From Elusimicrobiota bacterium (GTDB lineage: Bacteria > Elusimicrobiota > Elusimicrobia > Elusimicrobiales > UBA9959), in assembly GCA_026388155.1 (NCBI GenBank), contig JAPLKI010000019.1, positions 59,054-123,053 of the forward strand: a DNA stretch of 64,000 nt. The letters are read 5' to 3'. Below are positions 17,763 through 26,989 of this stretch, one piece after another. The notes below the pieces were generated by a model. That model worked only from the letters and a program-made list of their open reading frames with translations. It made no database searches and was not told the DNA's origin. Both the position numbers and the translations under genes were made by a program. How positions within the stretch are numbered: the stretch's first letter is position 1; each line of letters opens with the position of its first letter.

Positions 17763-19985
17763 ATGACAACGGACGGCGTTATTTCAGCATCCCCGAAAAT
17801 CGAGTGGGCGGATGCGTGGGGCGGGATGGCGGCAATGCTGGTGGCGCTGCCCTCCGCCATCGCATTCGGCGTGGCGGTGTATGCCCCGCTCGGGCCCGGG
17901 TTTGCCGGCGCGGGCGCGCTTACGGGAATTATCGGGACCGTGGCCATGGGGCTGCTGGCACCTGCGCTGGGCGGCGCTCCGCGCCTGATTTCCGCTCCCT
18001 GCGCGCCGGCGGCGGCTGTTATGGCGGCGCTGTGCGTCCGGCTGATGGATAGCGGCGCATCGGCTGAACTCATTATCGTCTCACTTGCCGTGGTCGGACT
18101 GTTTTCAGGCGTCCTGCAAGCGGTTTATGGCGCTCTCGGCGGCGGACGCCTTATCAAATACATTCCTTATCCCGTGGTGACGGGATATATGAGCGGTGTC
18201 GGTTTACTGATAATATTGAAGCAGATCGGTCCTTTTCTCGGACTTGCGAAGGGCGCCGCCCCGCTTGCGGGCCTGTTTTCCCCCGAAGCATGGCAATGGC
18301 CCGCGGTTTGCGTGGCTCTTTTCACCGCCGTGGCGATGATGGCGGCTCCGCGTCTGACAAAACGGATTCCGGCGGCCATAATAGGCCTGGCGGCGGGGAT
18401 CGGTGCGCACCTTGCGGCGGGGCTGGTCCGGCCTCAACTGTTGGCGCTGACCGACAACCCGCTGATTATCGGCGCCATCTCCACCGATCCGGGCGTTATT
18501 TTTAAAGGCATTGTTTCTAATTTCAGCGCATTGCATTTTATGAATGCTCATGAGATATACATGCTTGTCGGCCCGGCGCTGACACTGTCGATTCTTCTTT
18601 CTATCGATACGCTCAAAACCTGCGTGGTTACCGATTCCATTGTCCGCTCCCGCCACAATTCCAACAGGGAACTGACGGGGCAGGGCGCGGGAAACATCGC
18701 CTCAGCTCTGCTCGGCGGCATGCCTGGCGCAGGCACCATGGGGGCCACTATGGTAAGCCTGGCAAGCGGCGGCAAAACCCGCCGCGCGGGCTTGTTTGAA
18801 GGCGCGTTCGCCCTTATAGCGGCGCTTGCGCTGGGCAGCGCCATCGGGCATATTCCGCTTGCGGCGCTGGCGGGAATATTGACGGTGGTCGGAGCGCGCA
18901 TGGTAGACCGCTCCAGCGTGCGGCTGGCGCTGCGGGGCAGCACCATGCTGGATTTCGCCGTTATCGTCTCGGTAGCCGGCACGGCGCTTGCGGTGGACCT
19001 TATCGCGGCCGCCGGCGTGGGAATAGCCCTCTCCATTCTGCTTTTTATCCGCGAGCAGATGCGCAGCAGCGTGGTCCGGCGAAAAGCTACGGGCGCGGAA
19101 ATCTCCTCGACACAAAAGCGCCTGCCGGGGGAGCGCGCGGCGCTGGCCGAGCGGGGCGCCGAAACGCTTGTAGTCGAGCTCCAAGGCAGCCTGTTTTTCG
19201 GCACCACCGACCAGCTCTTTTCGGAGATAGAAAGCGACATGCGTTCCTGCCGGCGACTCATTCTGGACATGCGCCGCGTGACCTCGGTGGATTTCACAGC
19301 CGTGCACATGCTTGAGCAGGTGGGCGCAATGCTGGAAGAGCGCGGCGGCTCGCTTGTTTTTTCTCATCTGCCGCCGAGTTTGCCCACCGGGCAGGACCTG
19401 CGCGCATATTTCGAACATCTGGGGCTGACGCACCAAGAAGGGGGCGGGCGCGTCTTTGAAACACTTCATGACGCGCTTGAGTGGGCGGAAGACTGCGCTT
19501 TAGAAGAGGCGGGCCTTGAACTCCCGGCCGCCGGGAAATTGCTGGATCTTTCCCAGATAGATTTTTTGCGGGAAATAGACCCCGCCTCTTTGGAGGGGCT
19601 GCGTGCGGCCTTCGCGGAACGCCGCGTGGAGGCCGGTAAACCGATATTCCTCCGTAAGGGCCAAAGTGACGAGCTTTTCCTGATCCGCCGCGGGCGTGTG
19701 CGCATAGTATTGCCGCTGAAAGATACGCATCGCCAGCATCATCTTGCCGTCTTCGGACCGGGAGATTTCTTCGGGGAAGCGGGTTTTTTGGCCCGTATGC
19801 CGCGTACAGCCGACGCCATCGCCCTGAGCGACACGGACCTTTACGTCATAAGCCGGGACACTTTTGACGCGATATCCCGCCGGGATCCCGCCGTCAGCGC
19901 GGCGTTCTTTCAGCGCCTTGCAAGCGTTGAGGCGCTGCGTTTGCGGGACGCCGACCGCGAACTGCGCCGCCTTCAGGACAGCTGA
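17763..19985 (+). CDS. SulP anion transporter fused to STAS and cyclic-nucleotide-binding domains
   Basis: Inner-membrane SLC26/SulP transporter (residues 1-420, about 12-14 helices, with LPSAIAFGVAVYAPLGPGFA and PYPVVTGYMSGVG motifs). A STAS domain follows (about 465-575; LILDMRRVTSVDFTA), then a C-terminal cyclic-nucleotide-binding domain (about 590-725) with PGDFFGEAGFLARMPRTADA, close to the CRP phosphate-binding cassette. The substrate may be sulfate, bicarbonate or another anion. The cNMP domain suggests gating by cAMP or cGMP. No strong Shine-Dalgarno is visible. Very GC-rich, unlike the accessory genes to its left. Confidence 0.9.
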   Translation: MTTDGVISASPKIEWADAWGGMAAMLVALPSAIAFGVAVYAPLGPGFAGAGALTGIIGTVAMGLLAPALGGAPRLISAPCAPAAAVMAALCVRLMDSGASAELIIVSLAVVGLFSGVLQAVYGALGGGRLIKYIPYPVVTGYMSGVGLLIILKQIGPFLGLAKGAAPLAGLFSPEAWQWPAVCVALFTAVAMMAAPRLTKRIPAAIIGLAAGIGAHLAAGLVRPQLLALTDNPLIIGAISTDPGVIFKGIVSNFSALHFMNAHEIYMLVGPALTLSILLSIDTLKTCVVTDSIVRSRHNSNRELTGQGAGNIASALLGGMPGAGTMGATMVSLASGGKTRRAGLFEGAFALIAALALGSAIGHIPLAALAGILTVVGARMVDRSSVRLALRGSTMLDFAVIVSVAGTALAVDLIAAAGVGIALSILLFIREQMRSSVVRRKATGAEISSTQKRLPGERAALAERGAETLVVELQGSLFFGTTDQLFSEIESDMRSCRRLILDMRRVTSVDFTAVHMLEQVGAMLEERGGSLVFSHLPPSLPTGQDLRAYFEHLGLTHQEGGGRVFETLHDALEWAEDCALEEAGLELPAAGKLLDLSQIDFLREIDPASLEGLRAAFAERRVEAGKPIFLRKGQSDELFLIRRGRVRIVLPLKDTHRQHHLAVFGPGDFFGEAGFLARMPRTADAIALSDTDLYVISRDTFDAISRRDPAVSAAFFQRLASVEALRLRDADRELRRLQDS

Positions 19986-20039
19986 CCCGAAAATTGCGGT
20001 TGAATTCGTCCGCCTTAGACGGATGTCCATAGCAATTTT

Positions 20040-20136
20040 AGGAAGGATGAAAGATGAGGGATGAGGCACAAAGCACATCAAAAGCAAGGATTGTTTTTTA
20101 CCCCTCAACCCTCATCCTTAATCCCTCAGCCTTCCC
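20040..20136. repeat. Word-built intergenic hairpin H4 (GATGAGGG words)
   Basis: The left arm (AGGAAGGATG, GATGAGGGATGAGG) and right arm (CCCTCAACCCTCATCC, ATCCCTCAGCCTTCC) are complementary by word, with a long A/T-rich centre. Confidence 0.6.
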
Positions 20137-20157
20137 GGAAAATTCCTGAATTTTCCG
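20136..20157. promoter_or_regulatory. Perfect 10-bp hairpin abutting the rpsO promoter
   Basis: CGGAAAATTC-CT-GAATTTTCCG, 5 nt before the -35. It may be an operator or the end of the preceding transcript. Confidence 0.45.
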
Positions 20158-20162
20158 AATGT

Positions 20163-20192
20163 TTGACTTTTCCGGCCCACAATTAATATAAT
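20163..20192 (+). promoter_or_regulatory. Sigma-70 promoter of rpsO-pnp
   Basis: TTGACT (20163-20168), 18-nt spacer, TATAAT (20187-20192), 39 nt before rpsO. Confidence 0.8.
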
Positions 20193-20231
20193 AGTCAAAA
20201 GAACAAAAACTAAACCAAAGAGAGTGAAAAA

Positions 20232-20501
20232 ATGCCATTAACCAAGACAAAAACCAAAGAAATTGTGGACAAATTCTCCAAAAAGCCCAATGATACCGGG
20301 GCAATTTCAGTGCAGATAGCCCTTCTCACCGAAAGAATTCAGTATCTTTCAAAGCATATCACCGCAAATCCGAAGGATCATTCCTCCGCGCGCGGTCTTT
20401 CCTTGCTGGTAGTCCAAAGAAAAAACTCGCTCAGCTACCTGAACAAACACAACAGGGAAGAATACAAAAACCTCATTAAACAATTAGGTTTAAGGAAATA
20501 A
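20232..20501 (+). CDS. rpsO: Ribosomal protein S15
   Basis: Small-subunit protein binding the central domain of 16S rRNA. All 89 residues align with the family, including DTGAISVQIALLTERI and HSSARGLSLLVVQRKNSLSYL. A good promoter lies upstream and pnp starts 2 nt after the stop, the classic rpsO-pnp operon. Confidence 0.98.
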   Translation: MPLTKTKTKEIVDKFSKKPNDTGAISVQIALLTERIQYLSKHITANPKDHSSARGLSLLVVQRKNSLSYLNKHNREEYKNLIKQLGLRK

Positions 20502-20503
20502 TA

Positions 20504-22621
20504 ATGACCAATAATAACTTAACCCGCCTTGAAGTAAAGGTGGGAGACGATGTAATTTCATTTGAAACCGGGCTGCTAGCAAAACAGGCCGGCGGCGCCG
20601 TGCTGGTGCGCCTGGGCGACAACGTGGTGCTTTCAACCTGCGTGCAGGCGAAAAAGCCCAAAGACAATCCGCCTGAATTCGTACCGCTCAGCTGCGACTA
20701 TAAGGAAAAGACCTACGCCGCGGGCAAAATACCCGGCGGCTTCTTCAAGCGGGAAGGGAAAGCCCGCGAGAAAGAGGTGCTGGGCTCGCGTCTTACCGAC
20801 CGCTCGGTACGCCCGCTGTTCCCCAAATATTTCAACACCGAAACGCAGGTGGTTTCCTCCGTGGTTTCAAGCGACTGCGCCAAAGACGCCGACGTGCTCT
20901 CTATAAACGGCGCTTCGGCCGCGCTTATGATCTCGGATATTCCCTTCAACGGCCCCGTGGCCGCGGTGCGGATAGGCAAATTTGAAGGCAAATTTGTGCT
21001 TAATCCCACCTTTGAACAGCGGGAAACGATTGATATGGAGCTGGTTATTTCAGGCACCCTGAAAGGCATACTGATGGTTGAAGGCGGGGGAAAAGAAATC
21101 CCCAACGAAGAACTAATAACCGCCATGGAAACCGCCAAGCCGGAAATTGAAAAGCTCTGCAAACTCCAGGTTGAGCTTCAGAAAAAATGCGGCAAGGCCA
21201 AAACCGAAGTCCCGGCCCCGGTAATAAGGCCGGAAATTAAAGCCGCCGTTGAACAAAAAGGCCGTCCCGCCATAGAAAAACTGCTTAATACGCACCCCAC
21301 CAAGGAAGTTCTTGAAGCCACCATGAGCGAAGTGAAAGACGCCCTGGTGAAGGAAATGACGGAGAAGTACCCCGAAGAAAAAACCGCCGCCTATCAGGTA
21401 AAAACCCTGATGGAAGACGTCATATACGAGGTTTCCCGCAAGCTGGTGCTGGCGACCAAAATACGCACCGACGGCCGCAAAACCGACGAGATCCGCGCTA
21501 TTTCCATGCAGGCCGGTTTTCTGCCGCGCACTCACGGCTCGGCTCTGTTTACCCGGGGCCAGACGCAGACGCTCGCCACAGTGACGCTCGGCACCTCCGA
21601 CGATAAACAGATACTGGACGATCTGGAAGGCCGGTTCCTTGACCGCTTCATGCTGCATTATAACTTCCCGAGCTTTTCCACCGGAGAGGTAAAACCCGAC
21701 CGGGGCCCCGGCCGCCGCGAAATAGGCCACGGCCACCTGGCAAAGCGCGCCCTGAAGCCGTTGCTGCCGAGCGCGGAAATATTCCCCTACACCATACGCA
21801 TTGTTTCAGACATCCTGGAATCGAACGGCTCCTCTTCAATGGCCACCGTATGCGGCGGGTCGCTCGCGCTTTTTGACGCGGGCGTACCCATGAAGGCCGC
21901 CTGCTCGGGAATCGCCATGGGCCTTATTACCGACGGCTCAGACCACGCCGTGCTTTCCGATATAGCGGGACATGAAGACCATTTCGGCGACATGGACTTT
22001 AAGATGACCGGCACGGCCCAGGGAGTTACCGCCTTCCAGATGGATGTAAAGCTGGCTTCCGGCATACCCATGAATATCCTGAAAGAAGCTATAGAGCAGG
22101 CCACCAAAGGCCGGCATCACATACTTGGGCTTATGCAGGAACACCTGTCCGCTCCAAGGGCCGACATTTCCGAATTCGCGCCCAGGATAGTAAAACTCCA
22201 GCTGCCCAAAGACAAGATAGGCGCTTTTATAGGCCCCGGCGGAAAGAACATCCGCGCCATCATAGAGAAAACCGGCGCCGATATTGAAGTGGAAGACGAC
22301 GGTTCGGTGTTCATCTCCTGCGCTGACAGGAAAGGCCTTGAAGAAGCCAAGACCATGGTGCAGTACTACACCGTGGACGTGGAAGTGGGCCAGATCTACA
22401 CCGGGCATGTGGTTTCCATACTCGCCTTCGGCGCTTTCGTGGAAATTCTGCCGGGCAAGGAAGGCCTGCTGCATATTTCCGAAGTGGACACCAAACGCAT
22501 AAACCGCGTGGAAGATGTTTTAAAAGTCGGCCAGGAAGTGCAGGTAAAAGTAGTGGACATGGATAATATGGGCAAGTTCCGGCTCTCAAGAAGAGTGCTG
22601 CTGCAGGCAGAAAGGAAATAG
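20504..22621 (+). CDS. pnp: Polyribonucleotide nucleotidyltransferase (PNPase)
   Basis: Phosphorolytic 3'-5' exoribonuclease of mRNA decay. The 705 residues show two RNase PH domains separated by a helical linker, with catalytic-core motifs FLPRTHGSALFTRGQTQ and TDGSDHAVLSDIAGHEDHFG in the second. A KH domain (KIGAFIGPGGKNIRAI) and a C-terminal S1 domain (GQIYTGHVVSILAFGAFVEI) follow. The Shine-Dalgarno lies in the last codons of rpsO, so translation is probably coupled. Confidence 0.98.
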   Translation: MTNNNLTRLEVKVGDDVISFETGLLAKQAGGAVLVRLGDNVVLSTCVQAKKPKDNPPEFVPLSCDYKEKTYAAGKIPGGFFKREGKAREKEVLGSRLTDRSVRPLFPKYFNTETQVVSSVVSSDCAKDADVLSINGASAALMISDIPFNGPVAAVRIGKFEGKFVLNPTFEQRETIDMELVISGTLKGILMVEGGGKEIPNEELITAMETAKPEIEKLCKLQVELQKKCGKAKTEVPAPVIRPEIKAAVEQKGRPAIEKLLNTHPTKEVLEATMSEVKDALVKEMTEKYPEEKTAAYQVKTLMEDVIYEVSRKLVLATKIRTDGRKTDEIRAISMQAGFLPRTHGSALFTRGQTQTLATVTLGTSDDKQILDDLEGRFLDRFMLHYNFPSFSTGEVKPDRGPGRREIGHGHLAKRALKPLLPSAEIFPYTIRIVSDILESNGSSSMATVCGGSLALFDAGVPMKAACSGIAMGLITDGSDHAVLSDIAGHEDHFGDMDFKMTGTAQGVTAFQMDVKLASGIPMNILKEAIEQATKGRHHILGLMQEHLSAPRADISEFAPRIVKLQLPKDKIGAFIGPGGKNIRAIIEKTGADIEVEDDGSVFISCADRKGLEEAKTMVQYYTVDVEVGQIYTGHVVSILAFGAFVEILPGKEGLLHISEVDTKRINRVEDVLKVGQEVQVKVVDMDNMGKFRLSRRVLLQAERK

Positions 22622-22856
22622 AGAAGTTTGCTTCCACCCCGCGTGCAGTGGATAAACCCGCGCGAAGACCTTCGTTAGTGAGCGCGGGTACCCTATAGAA
22701 GGGGTTCAGTGAGCGGGCCGCCAAAGGCGGCAGAGCAAACGACGAAGGGGAGCTTAGCTCCCCTCGTAGAGCACCGGCCGCCACAGCTTAAAGGCCGGCG
22801 GCTAATCCGTCCCGCGCGCTGTGCAGTGCGGCGCGGGATGCGACAAGGGAGCTTCC

Positions 22857-23351
22857 ATGAAGAAAACGAAGCAGGAAAAAAACCAGAGCGGCCTTAGCAC
22901 CGCTTTTGACCAGGTGCAGAAATTCTACCGGTTCATGAACACCAATAAGCTGGAGGCGATAGAATTCGCGAAGAACGCCACCTACATAAAGTTGGTCCGG
23001 AAACACACTCAAACGGTTCAGCCTATTCCGGTGTTCTCCACCGCCCCCCAGCATGCCGGGGGGGCGCAGGCTACGGCCTCCAAGCCGCAGCCCGCGGCGC
23101 CAGCGGAGACGGCGGGGGAAACCATAAAGGCCCCGATGTCCGGCATCTTTTACAGGGCTCCCAGTCCCTCAAGCCCGCCCTACGCGCGGGAGGGAGACCA
23201 GGTAAAAGAAGGTCAGGTGCTCTGCGTAATCGAAGCCATGAAGGTCTTCAACGAAATAAAAGCCGAGTTCAACTGTGTAATTAAGAAAGTGCTGGTTGAG
23301 AACGGCAAACCGCTGGAGCTCAATCAGGACATTTTCCTGATACAAAGGTAA
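22857..23351 (+). CDS. accB: Biotin carboxyl carrier protein of acetyl-CoA carboxylase
   Basis: Carries biotin for fatty-acid synthesis. The C-terminal biotinyl domain has the attachment motif EAMKVFNEI (Lys modified), preceded by an Ala/Pro-rich linker. The N-terminal helical part matches AccB. The start is the ATG with GGGAG 6 nt upstream; the frame extends to 22821. The 235 bp before it contain small GC hairpins (such as GGGGAGC-TTA-GCTCCCC near 22750) but no gene. No accC follows, so the carboxylase subunit must be elsewhere. Confidence 0.93.
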   Translation: MKKTKQEKNQSGLSTAFDQVQKFYRFMNTNKLEAIEFAKNATYIKLVRKHTQTVQPIPVFSTAPQHAGGAQATASKPQPAAPAETAGETIKAPMSGIFYRAPSPSSPPYAREGDQVKEGQVLCVIEAMKVFNEIKAEFNCVIKKVLVENGKPLELNQDIFLIQR

Positions 23352-23376
23352 TTCTTATACGCGGGAAACGATCGCT

Positions 23377-23402
23377 CAGCCGGCTTTTAAAAAAGCCGGC
23401 TG
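23377..23402 (+). terminator. Terminator of accB
   Basis: Perfect 12-bp stem CAGCCGGCTTTT / AAAAGCCGGCTG with a tiny loop, then TTT. Confidence 0.75.
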
Positions 23403-23420
23403 TTTGCGTAAAAGCACAAC

Positions 23421-23535
23421 GACAGCGAATCGCGAATAGTTAAGTAGAGGATAAAAACAGAAAAGCTATAAAGGGTCCGTATTCCTCGTTTCACTATTTG
23501 CTATTCGCTTTCATTAACCCCTATTCGCTACCCTT
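23421..23535. repeat. Word-built intergenic hairpin H5 (GCGAATAG words)
   Basis: Left arm GACAGCGAATCGCGAATAG; right arm CTATTTGCTATTCGC and CTATTCGCTACCC. The centre is looser than in other copies. Confidence 0.6.
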
Positions 23536-23547
23536 TGGAGAACTGTT

Positions 23548-23760
23548 ATGGAAGAAACCGCAAAATTCGCCGACACTGTGGCGCAGAACGCAGCCAATGT
23601 TCTTGATTTGCTCAAAGCCGGCGAAAACACTTCCTGGGATATCAAGCTGAAACTTCATCTTTCAAGCTCAGCGCTCTACCTGGCGCTCGGCTGGCTGGCG
23701 GCCCAGGGGAAGGTGGCCCTCTACCCCCAGGATCTGAATTTCAAGGTAAAGATTCTCTGA
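23548..23760 (+). CDS. Small winged-helix protein (DUF2582 type)
   Basis: A 70-residue protein with NAANVLDLLKAGENTSW, then a recognition-helix region and ALYLALGWLAAQGKVALY, matching the winged-helix DUF2582 family. The function of the family is not established; DNA binding is inferred from the fold. AGAAC/TGGAG precedes the ATG. It ends 20 bp before ftsK and may share its transcript. Confidence 0.75.
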   Translation: MEETAKFADTVAQNAANVLDLLKAGENTSWDIKLKLHLSSSALYLALGWLAAQGKVALYPQDLNFKVKIL

Positions 23761-23780
23761 TACGGGCGGCGCGCTTAAAA

Positions 23781-26090
23781 ATGCGGAAACTGACAAAGTA
23801 TAACTTCGCCTCCTCGCAGGCGAAAAAAAAGACCTCCACCCTCTCCTACGCGATCTATTGGCTCCTGGCGCTGGCCTTCAGCATATGGCTTATCTGGATA
23901 GCTTTCGCCGGATCGCGGGGGGGCATAGTCGGCGGCAAAGTCCACGAAGGCCTCTACAATTTCTTCGGCTTCTCTTCCTATTTATTCCCTTTCTTGCTTT
24001 TATACGGGCTGGCGGCTATACTCGTAAATATAAACAAACCCCATAAAGGCATCCTTACGCTGGCGACAGGCATAGTGCTGATACTCGGAGCCATTTCCGC
24101 TGAACTCGGGCTTATCTCCATGGTAAGCGGGAACCCGGCTTTTGACGGCGGCTGGCTCGGCTATGCCCTGGAGGGACTGCTTTCAAAGATCTTCGGCAAT
24201 TTCGGGGTCGGTTTGTTCTCAGTGGTATTGTTAATCGCCGGGGTACAGCTGCTCTTTAAAATTTCCTGGCGCAAAGCGCTGAAGAAGATCACCGCCGCGC
24301 TAGCGGACGATTACCGCAATTGGACGGCAGCCCGCAAAGAGATGAAGGCCAAATTAAGCCTTGTGACCGAAAAAGAAAAAAAAGAAGGGCCTTCTTATGA
24401 CGCCAAACCTATAAGCGAAGCCCCCGCAAAGAGTGCCGCGTCCGCGCCGGAACGCGCGGAACCGCAGATAGTGCGCGCGAAAGCGGAACCGCCGGCCGGA
24501 GCCGCCGCGGCCGTAAAGTCCAGGACTGAAAGCCCGGCCAGGGCCGCTCAGGCGGAAGGCTCAAAAACAGCCTCAAGCCCCAAAGACTCTTATTTCCAAA
24601 ATTTCAAGTGCCCGCCCGCCGGGCTTTTGGACGCCCCCTCCGAACAGGGTTTTATAGGCCCGACCAACGGAGAGATAAACGACTCAAAACTTCTGCTTGA
24701 AGCCACTTTCAAAAGCTTTGACGTGGCGGCGCACGTGTCCGGCGTATATCCCGGCCCCGTGATCACCCGCTATGAAGTGACCCCCGCTTCCGGCGTTAAA
24801 ATAAGTTCCATAGTCTCGCTTTCGAACGACGTGGCGCTGGCCATGAAATCACCCGGCGGAATAAGGGTGATCGCTCCCATACCGGGCAAGTCGGCCATCG
24901 GTTTTGAAATACCCAATGCGCGCCGGGCTAAAGTTTTGCTGCGCGAAGTGCTTGAAAGCTCGGCCTTTAACGAAAGGCGAGAGCCGCTCGCTTTCGGCAT
25001 CGGCCGCCACGCCGAAGGCTCAATTGCCACCGCTAATCTTGAAACCATGCCCCATTTACTTGTGGCTGGCGCGACCAATTCCGGCAAAAGCGTTTTTTTG
25101 CAGTCCCTGATACTTTCGCTTATCTACCGCAACACCCCCGACGAGGTCAAGTTCCTTTTCATCGACCCGAAGCGCCTTGAACTGACTTTCTACGAGGATA
25201 TACCCTATCTTTACGACCCAACGGAAACCCCCGACCGCGTGTCAGTGATCACCAACCCCAAGGACGCGGCAAAAGCGCTTGTGGCCTTAACGCGCGTAAT
25301 GGAAAAGCGCTATATCAGGTTTGAGCGGGCCAGAGTAAAAAACATAGCTTCCTACAATAAGTGGGCGCTCGCGAACGGCCAGCCCACGGAACACTATATA
25401 GTGGTGGTAATTGATGAGCTGGCGGACCTCATCCTGCAGATGAAAAACGTGGTGGAAGACGCCATCCAGCGCCTGGCCCAGATGGCCCGCGCGGTGGGCA
25501 TACATCTGGTGCTCGCCACCCAGCGGCCTTCGGTGGATATTATTACCGGCGTCATAAAAGCCAACCTCCCCTCAAGGGTAGCACTGCAGGTAACCTCAAG
25601 GACCGACTCACAGGTTATTTTAGACACCCCCGGCGCCGAATCCCTTATCGGCCGCGGCGACCTGCTTTACCTTGCCATAGACGCGCAAAAGCCGGCCAGG
25701 ATACAGGGCGCCTATGTTTCTGAAGAGGAAATAAAAAAAGTAGCCGATTTCATAAGAGCGCAGGGCCGGCCGCATTATCAGCCGCTGGTTGAAGAAGAGG
25801 CGAGCGCCGCCTCCGGCAAGGGCGGCAGTTCTGAAGAGCTGTTGACGGCCCTTCGCCTGATAAATGAACGGAAGCGCGTTTCGCAGGATCTGCTTAAAGC
25901 CCATTTCGGCTCATCATCGCGCGCCACCAATATTTTAAGCATACTTGAAGTTAACGGCTTTATTCACAAACCGGAAGGCTCAAACCGCTGGGAGATATTT
26001 TTTGACAAGATCGAAAAGCATCTGAACGACAATGCGGCCCCCGCTCAAAGCCCCGAAAGTCCCGTCGGCGACAAGGAGGAAGTTAAATGA
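23781..26090 (+). CDS. ftsK: FtsK/SpoIIIE-type DNA translocase
   Basis: Septum-located ATP-driven DNA pump for chromosome segregation. The N-terminus has four membrane helices (residues 20-165), followed by an Ala/Lys/Glu-rich linker (180-270). The motor holds Walker A GATNSGKS, Walker B VVVIDELADLI and QRPSVDIITGVIKANLPSR. The C-terminal gamma winged helix (about 680-750) recognises chromosome polarity sequences. At 769 residues it is SpoIIIE-sized. Its stop overlaps lolA (ATGA). Confidence 0.97.
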   Translation: MRKLTKYNFASSQAKKKTSTLSYAIYWLLALAFSIWLIWIAFAGSRGGIVGGKVHEGLYNFFGFSSYLFPFLLLYGLAAILVNINKPHKGILTLATGIVLILGAISAELGLISMVSGNPAFDGGWLGYALEGLLSKIFGNFGVGLFSVVLLIAGVQLLFKISWRKALKKITAALADDYRNWTAARKEMKAKLSLVTEKEKKEGPSYDAKPISEAPAKSAASAPERAEPQIVRAKAEPPAGAAAAVKSRTESPARAAQAEGSKTASSPKDSYFQNFKCPPAGLLDAPSEQGFIGPTNGEINDSKLLLEATFKSFDVAAHVSGVYPGPVITRYEVTPASGVKISSIVSLSNDVALAMKSPGGIRVIAPIPGKSAIGFEIPNARRAKVLLREVLESSAFNERREPLAFGIGRHAEGSIATANLETMPHLLVAGATNSGKSVFLQSLILSLIYRNTPDEVKFLFIDPKRLELTFYEDIPYLYDPTETPDRVSVITNPKDAAKALVALTRVMEKRYIRFERARVKNIASYNKWALANGQPTEHYIVVVIDELADLILQMKNVVEDAIQRLAQMARAVGIHLVLATQRPSVDIITGVIKANLPSRVALQVTSRTDSQVILDTPGAESLIGRGDLLYLAIDAQKPARIQGAYVSEEEIKKVADFIRAQGRPHYQPLVEEEASAASGKGGSSEELLTALRLINERKRVSQDLLKAHFGSSSRATNILSILEVNGFIHKPEGSNRWEIFFDKIEKHLNDNAAPAQSPESPVGDKEEVK

Positions 26091-26857
26091 GAATTATTTT
26101 AAGCGGGGTACTCGCTTTAACGCTGTGTTCGGCGGCTTTCGCGCAGCCGAAGAAGAAGACTGTCCCCGCCAAAAAGGCAAAAAAAGAAGCCGCCGCTGTC
26201 GTTTCAACGGCGGCGGTAAAAGCCGTTTCGCCGCTGCCGGCCAAAAACTTTAAAAAAGACCTGTCCACTTCCACCGCGGTTATTGACGGACTAAAGGATT
26301 GGGACGTTAAACTTGAAACTTTAAGCGCCAAATTCACGCAGGAAGTGAATTTTTCCGAAGCGGGCCTGAAACAGACCGTGGAAGGAGAGCTGAAATATTC
26401 AAAGCCCAATCTGCTCAGGATCGAGCACTTTAAGCCGGCCCGCCAGCTGGTGGTAACCGACAAGCATGACATCTGGATTTACAAGCCGGAAGACGCCCAA
26501 GTCGTTAAAACCTCATGGGAGGCCTGGCGCAGGACGCAAAGCGACAATTTCTCAGGCATACTTGACTTCGGCAATTACTCGGCGCTGACAGAAAAGAACG
26601 ATACCGCTGTCTCCGGGCAAACTCCGGAGCATCCCTATGTCACAGTGGTTTTTACGCCCAAAGTGAATCCGGAGCAATACCGTCTTTCTCTCACCCTTTC
26701 AGCCACTGATTATTTCCCGATAGAGGCGGAGCTGACCGTTGACAAAACCACCATCAAAACCACGCTTTCCGGCGCCGAAATAAATAAGACGCTGGCTCCG
26801 GAACTATTCAAATTCAGCCCGCCCAAAGGCACGCAGATTCTGGAATTTAAGAACTAG
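26087..26857 (+). CDS. lolA: Outer-membrane lipoprotein carrier protein LolA
   Basis: Periplasmic chaperone that ferries lipoproteins to the outer membrane. A signal peptide (MRIILSGVLALTLCSAAFAQ) is followed by a Lys/Ala-rich spacer of about 45 residues longer than usual. The LolA fold (about residues 65-256) shows LSAKFTQEVNFSEAGLKQT and GELKYSKPNLLRIEHF with WIYKPEDAQV. It overlaps ftsK by 4 nt, so it is translationally coupled. Its presence supports a diderm envelope. Confidence 0.88.
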   Translation: MRIILSGVLALTLCSAAFAQPKKKTVPAKKAKKEAAAVVSTAAVKAVSPLPAKNFKKDLSTSTAVIDGLKDWDVKLETLSAKFTQEVNFSEAGLKQTVEGELKYSKPNLLRIEHFKPARQLVVTDKHDIWIYKPEDAQVVKTSWEAWRRTQSDNFSGILDFGNYSALTEKNDTAVSGQTPEHPYVTVVFTPKVNPEQYRLSLTLSATDYFPIEAELTVDKTTIKTTLSGAEINKTLAPELFKFSPPKGTQILEFKN

Positions 26858-26985
26858 TGTAGAGTGGATATTGTAGAGTGGATAGTGTAGGGTGTAGAGC
26901 GGATAGTGTGTAGTGTGAAGAGGACTCTCTTTGAATCTCTGCACTATTTACTCTCCGCTATCTACTCTAAACTTTCCCTGTAACC
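26858..26985. repeat. Word-built intergenic hairpin H6 (GTGTAGAG words)
   Basis: The left arm repeats (A)GTGTAGAGTGGATA; the right arm has CTCCGCTATCTACTCT. Centre GAAGAGGACTCTCTTT. Confidence 0.7.
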
Positions 26986-26989
26986 TACT

